Below are positions 63,084 through 64,000 of a stretch of 64,000 nucleotides of DNA, in pieces. The position numbers were made by a program, and so were the translations under genes. The DNA lies in contig NZ_JANAVF010000003.1 of NCBI RefSeq assembly GCF_024213195.1, positions 333,420 through 397,419 of the forward strand, in the 5' to 3' direction. This DNA is from Streptomyces sp. TBY4 (GTDB lineage: Bacteria > Actinomycetota > Actinomycetes > Streptomycetales > Streptomycetaceae). The notes under the pieces were generated by a model. The model was given only the letters and a program-made list of their open reading frames with translations, was not told the DNA's origin and ran no database searches. Position 1 is the first letter of the stretch, and every line of letters begins with the position of its first letter.

Positions 63084-63938
63084 ATGTCCAGCACGCAGAT
63101 TCTGGTCACCGGGGCCACCGGCCGGGTGGGCCGTGAGGTCCTGTCGCAGCTGATCGGGGCGGGCATCCCGGTCCGTGGCGGCGCCCGCAACCCCGCGAAG
63201 ATCGGCGCCCCGGAGCACGTAGAGGTCGTCGAGGCCGACCTCGGCCGGCCCGAGACGCTGCCCGCCGCCCTCGAAGGCGTGGAGAAGGTCTTCCTGTACG
63301 CCGTTCCGCAGGGTGTCGGCGAGTTCCTGGCGGCCGCCCAGCAGGCCGGGGTCAAGCACATCGTGCTGCTGTCGTCCCAGACGGTCACCGAGGCCTTCCC
63401 CGGCCAGGAGCCGATCACCGAGATGCACCGCGCGGTGGAGGCGGCGATCGTCGAGTCCGGCATCGCGTACACCTTCCTGCGCCCGCACAACTTCGCCTCC
63501 AACATCCTGATGTGGGGCTGGCCCGAGAGCATCCGGGGCGAGCAGAAGGTGCGCTTCCCGTACCCCGAGTCGCACAGTGACGCGATCCACGAGAAGGACA
63601 TCGCGGCGGTCGCCGTGAAGGCCCTGACCGAGCCGGGCCACGAGGGCCAGGCCTACTTCCTCAGCGGCCCCGAGTCGGTGACGCAGCGCCGTCAGCTGGA
63701 GATCATCGCCGAGGTCGTCGGCAAGGAGCTGGAGTTCGAGGAGCGCACCGAGGAGCAGGCGCGCGTGGACCTCGGCGAGATCGTCCCGGCCTGGGTCGCC
63801 GACGCGGTCTTCGGCTACTGGTCCGCCTCCGACGGCGTCCCGACGCACCTGTCGGACAACGTGGAGAAGATCACCGGCCGCCCGGCGCTGACGTTCGCCG
63901 AGTGGGCGGCCGACCACGCCAAGGAGTTCACCGCCTGA
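63084..63938 (+). CDS. NmrA-like NAD(P)-binding protein
   Basis: A 284-residue NmrA/atypical SDR. ILVTGATGRVGREVL (residues 6-20) is the glycine-rich nucleotide motif, VEADLGRPETL a middle feature and YTFLRPHNFASNILMWGW a NmrA-type stretch. The C-terminal part ends in GRPALTFAEWAADHAKEF, common in actinobacterial NmrA-like proteins. It may be a redox sensor or reductase acting on a quinone or related product; which one is not clear. AAGGAGC lies directly before the ATG, 26 bp after the acyltransferase stop. Confidence 0.8.
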   Translation: MSSTQILVTGATGRVGREVLSQLIGAGIPVRGGARNPAKIGAPEHVEVVEADLGRPETLPAALEGVEKVFLYAVPQGVGEFLAAAQQAGVKHIVLLSSQTVTEAFPGQEPITEMHRAVEAAIVESGIAYTFLRPHNFASNILMWGWPESIRGEQKVRFPYPESHSDAIHEKDIAAVAVKALTEPGHEGQAYFLSGPESVTQRRQLEIIAEVVGKELEFEERTEEQARVDLGEIVPAWVADAVFGYWSASDGVPTHLSDNVEKITGRPALTFAEWAADHAKEFTA

Positions 63939-63957
63939 GGCTGAGCGGCGGGGGAAC

Positions 63958-63999
63958 GGCGGAGGGGGGACGGACCGGATGGTCCGTCCCCCCTCCGCC
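63958..63999 (+). terminator. Strong hairpin terminator at the right edge
   Basis: GGCGGAGGGGGGACGGACC (63958-63976) pairs perfectly with GGTCCGTCCCCCCTCCGCC (63981-63999) around a 4-base loop, 20 bp after the NmrA-like stop. It marks the end of that transcript. Confidence 0.93.
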
Positions 64000-64000
64000 T

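Overview
The window is high-GC actinobacterial DNA that looks like Streptomyces: GC-rich third codon positions, GTG/TTG starts, ATGA/GTGA gene overlaps, two branched-chain keto-acid dehydrogenase operons, PASTA and non-PASTA Ser/Thr kinases, and a proteasome activator ending in GPYL. From memory, the order paaN / hydroxyacyl-CoA dehydrogenase / AsnC regulator / bkd / ABC-PadR / two kinases / DevR-like regulator / bkd matches a region near oriC in model streptomycetes. Two exact 14-bp parS palindromes and one near match fit an origin-proximal location.

Region 1 (1-31.4 kb) is conserved core chromosome. It holds an edge-truncated HTTM membrane protein, a SpoU rRNA/tRNA methyltransferase, and a divergent paaN / hydroxyacyl-CoA dehydrogenase-TetR unit. 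Next come a Lrp/AsnC regulator divergent from bkdABC, a quinone oxidoreductase, a K+ channel with TrkA domains, moeA-mobA, bpa, and a MacB/FtsX-type ABC exporter with its PadR repressor. Two small exported proteins, two divergent kinases, a flavin-fold protein, a NarL-type response regulator and a second bkdABC operon follow. GC-rich palindromic elements sharing the 12-mer CTCAAACGCCGG sit between several of these genes.

Region 2 (31.4-40.5 kb) is a variable island. After a GNAT-like protein comes a four-part polymorphic toxin locus: an SseB-like protein, a WXG-like helical protein, a 1,584-residue Rhs toxin with an exact parS inside it, and two tandem paralogous immunity proteins. It ends with an IS701-like transposase homologue that has lost its first catalytic Asp pair and is probably domesticated.

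Region 3 (40.5 kb to the right edge) is a secondary-metabolite gene cluster built on chorismate. A GAF/PucR-type regulator is divergent from a methyltransferase and a fused PabA-PabB aminodeoxychorismate synthase. A class II DAHP synthase, a transketolase, a variant EPSP synthase and a chorismate synthase boost shikimate flux, and a transaldolase-like protein lacks the catalytic Lys. PhzE-type ADIC synthase, PhzD-type isochorismatase and an EntA-like dehydrogenase should then make 3-hydroxyanthranilate. Around them lie an AtaL-like SRPBCC protein, a YdhR-like small protein, a second SDR lacking its catalytic Lys, a para-type FAD hydroxylase, an MFS exporter, an alpha/beta hydrolase, a membrane acyltransferase and an NmrA-like protein. 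No PKS, NRPS, PhzF or ADC lyase is visible, so the final product is unknown and the cluster may continue past the right edge. The two chorismate-aminating synthases and the three degenerate proteins (transaldolase-like, SDR, IS701-like) are the most unusual features.
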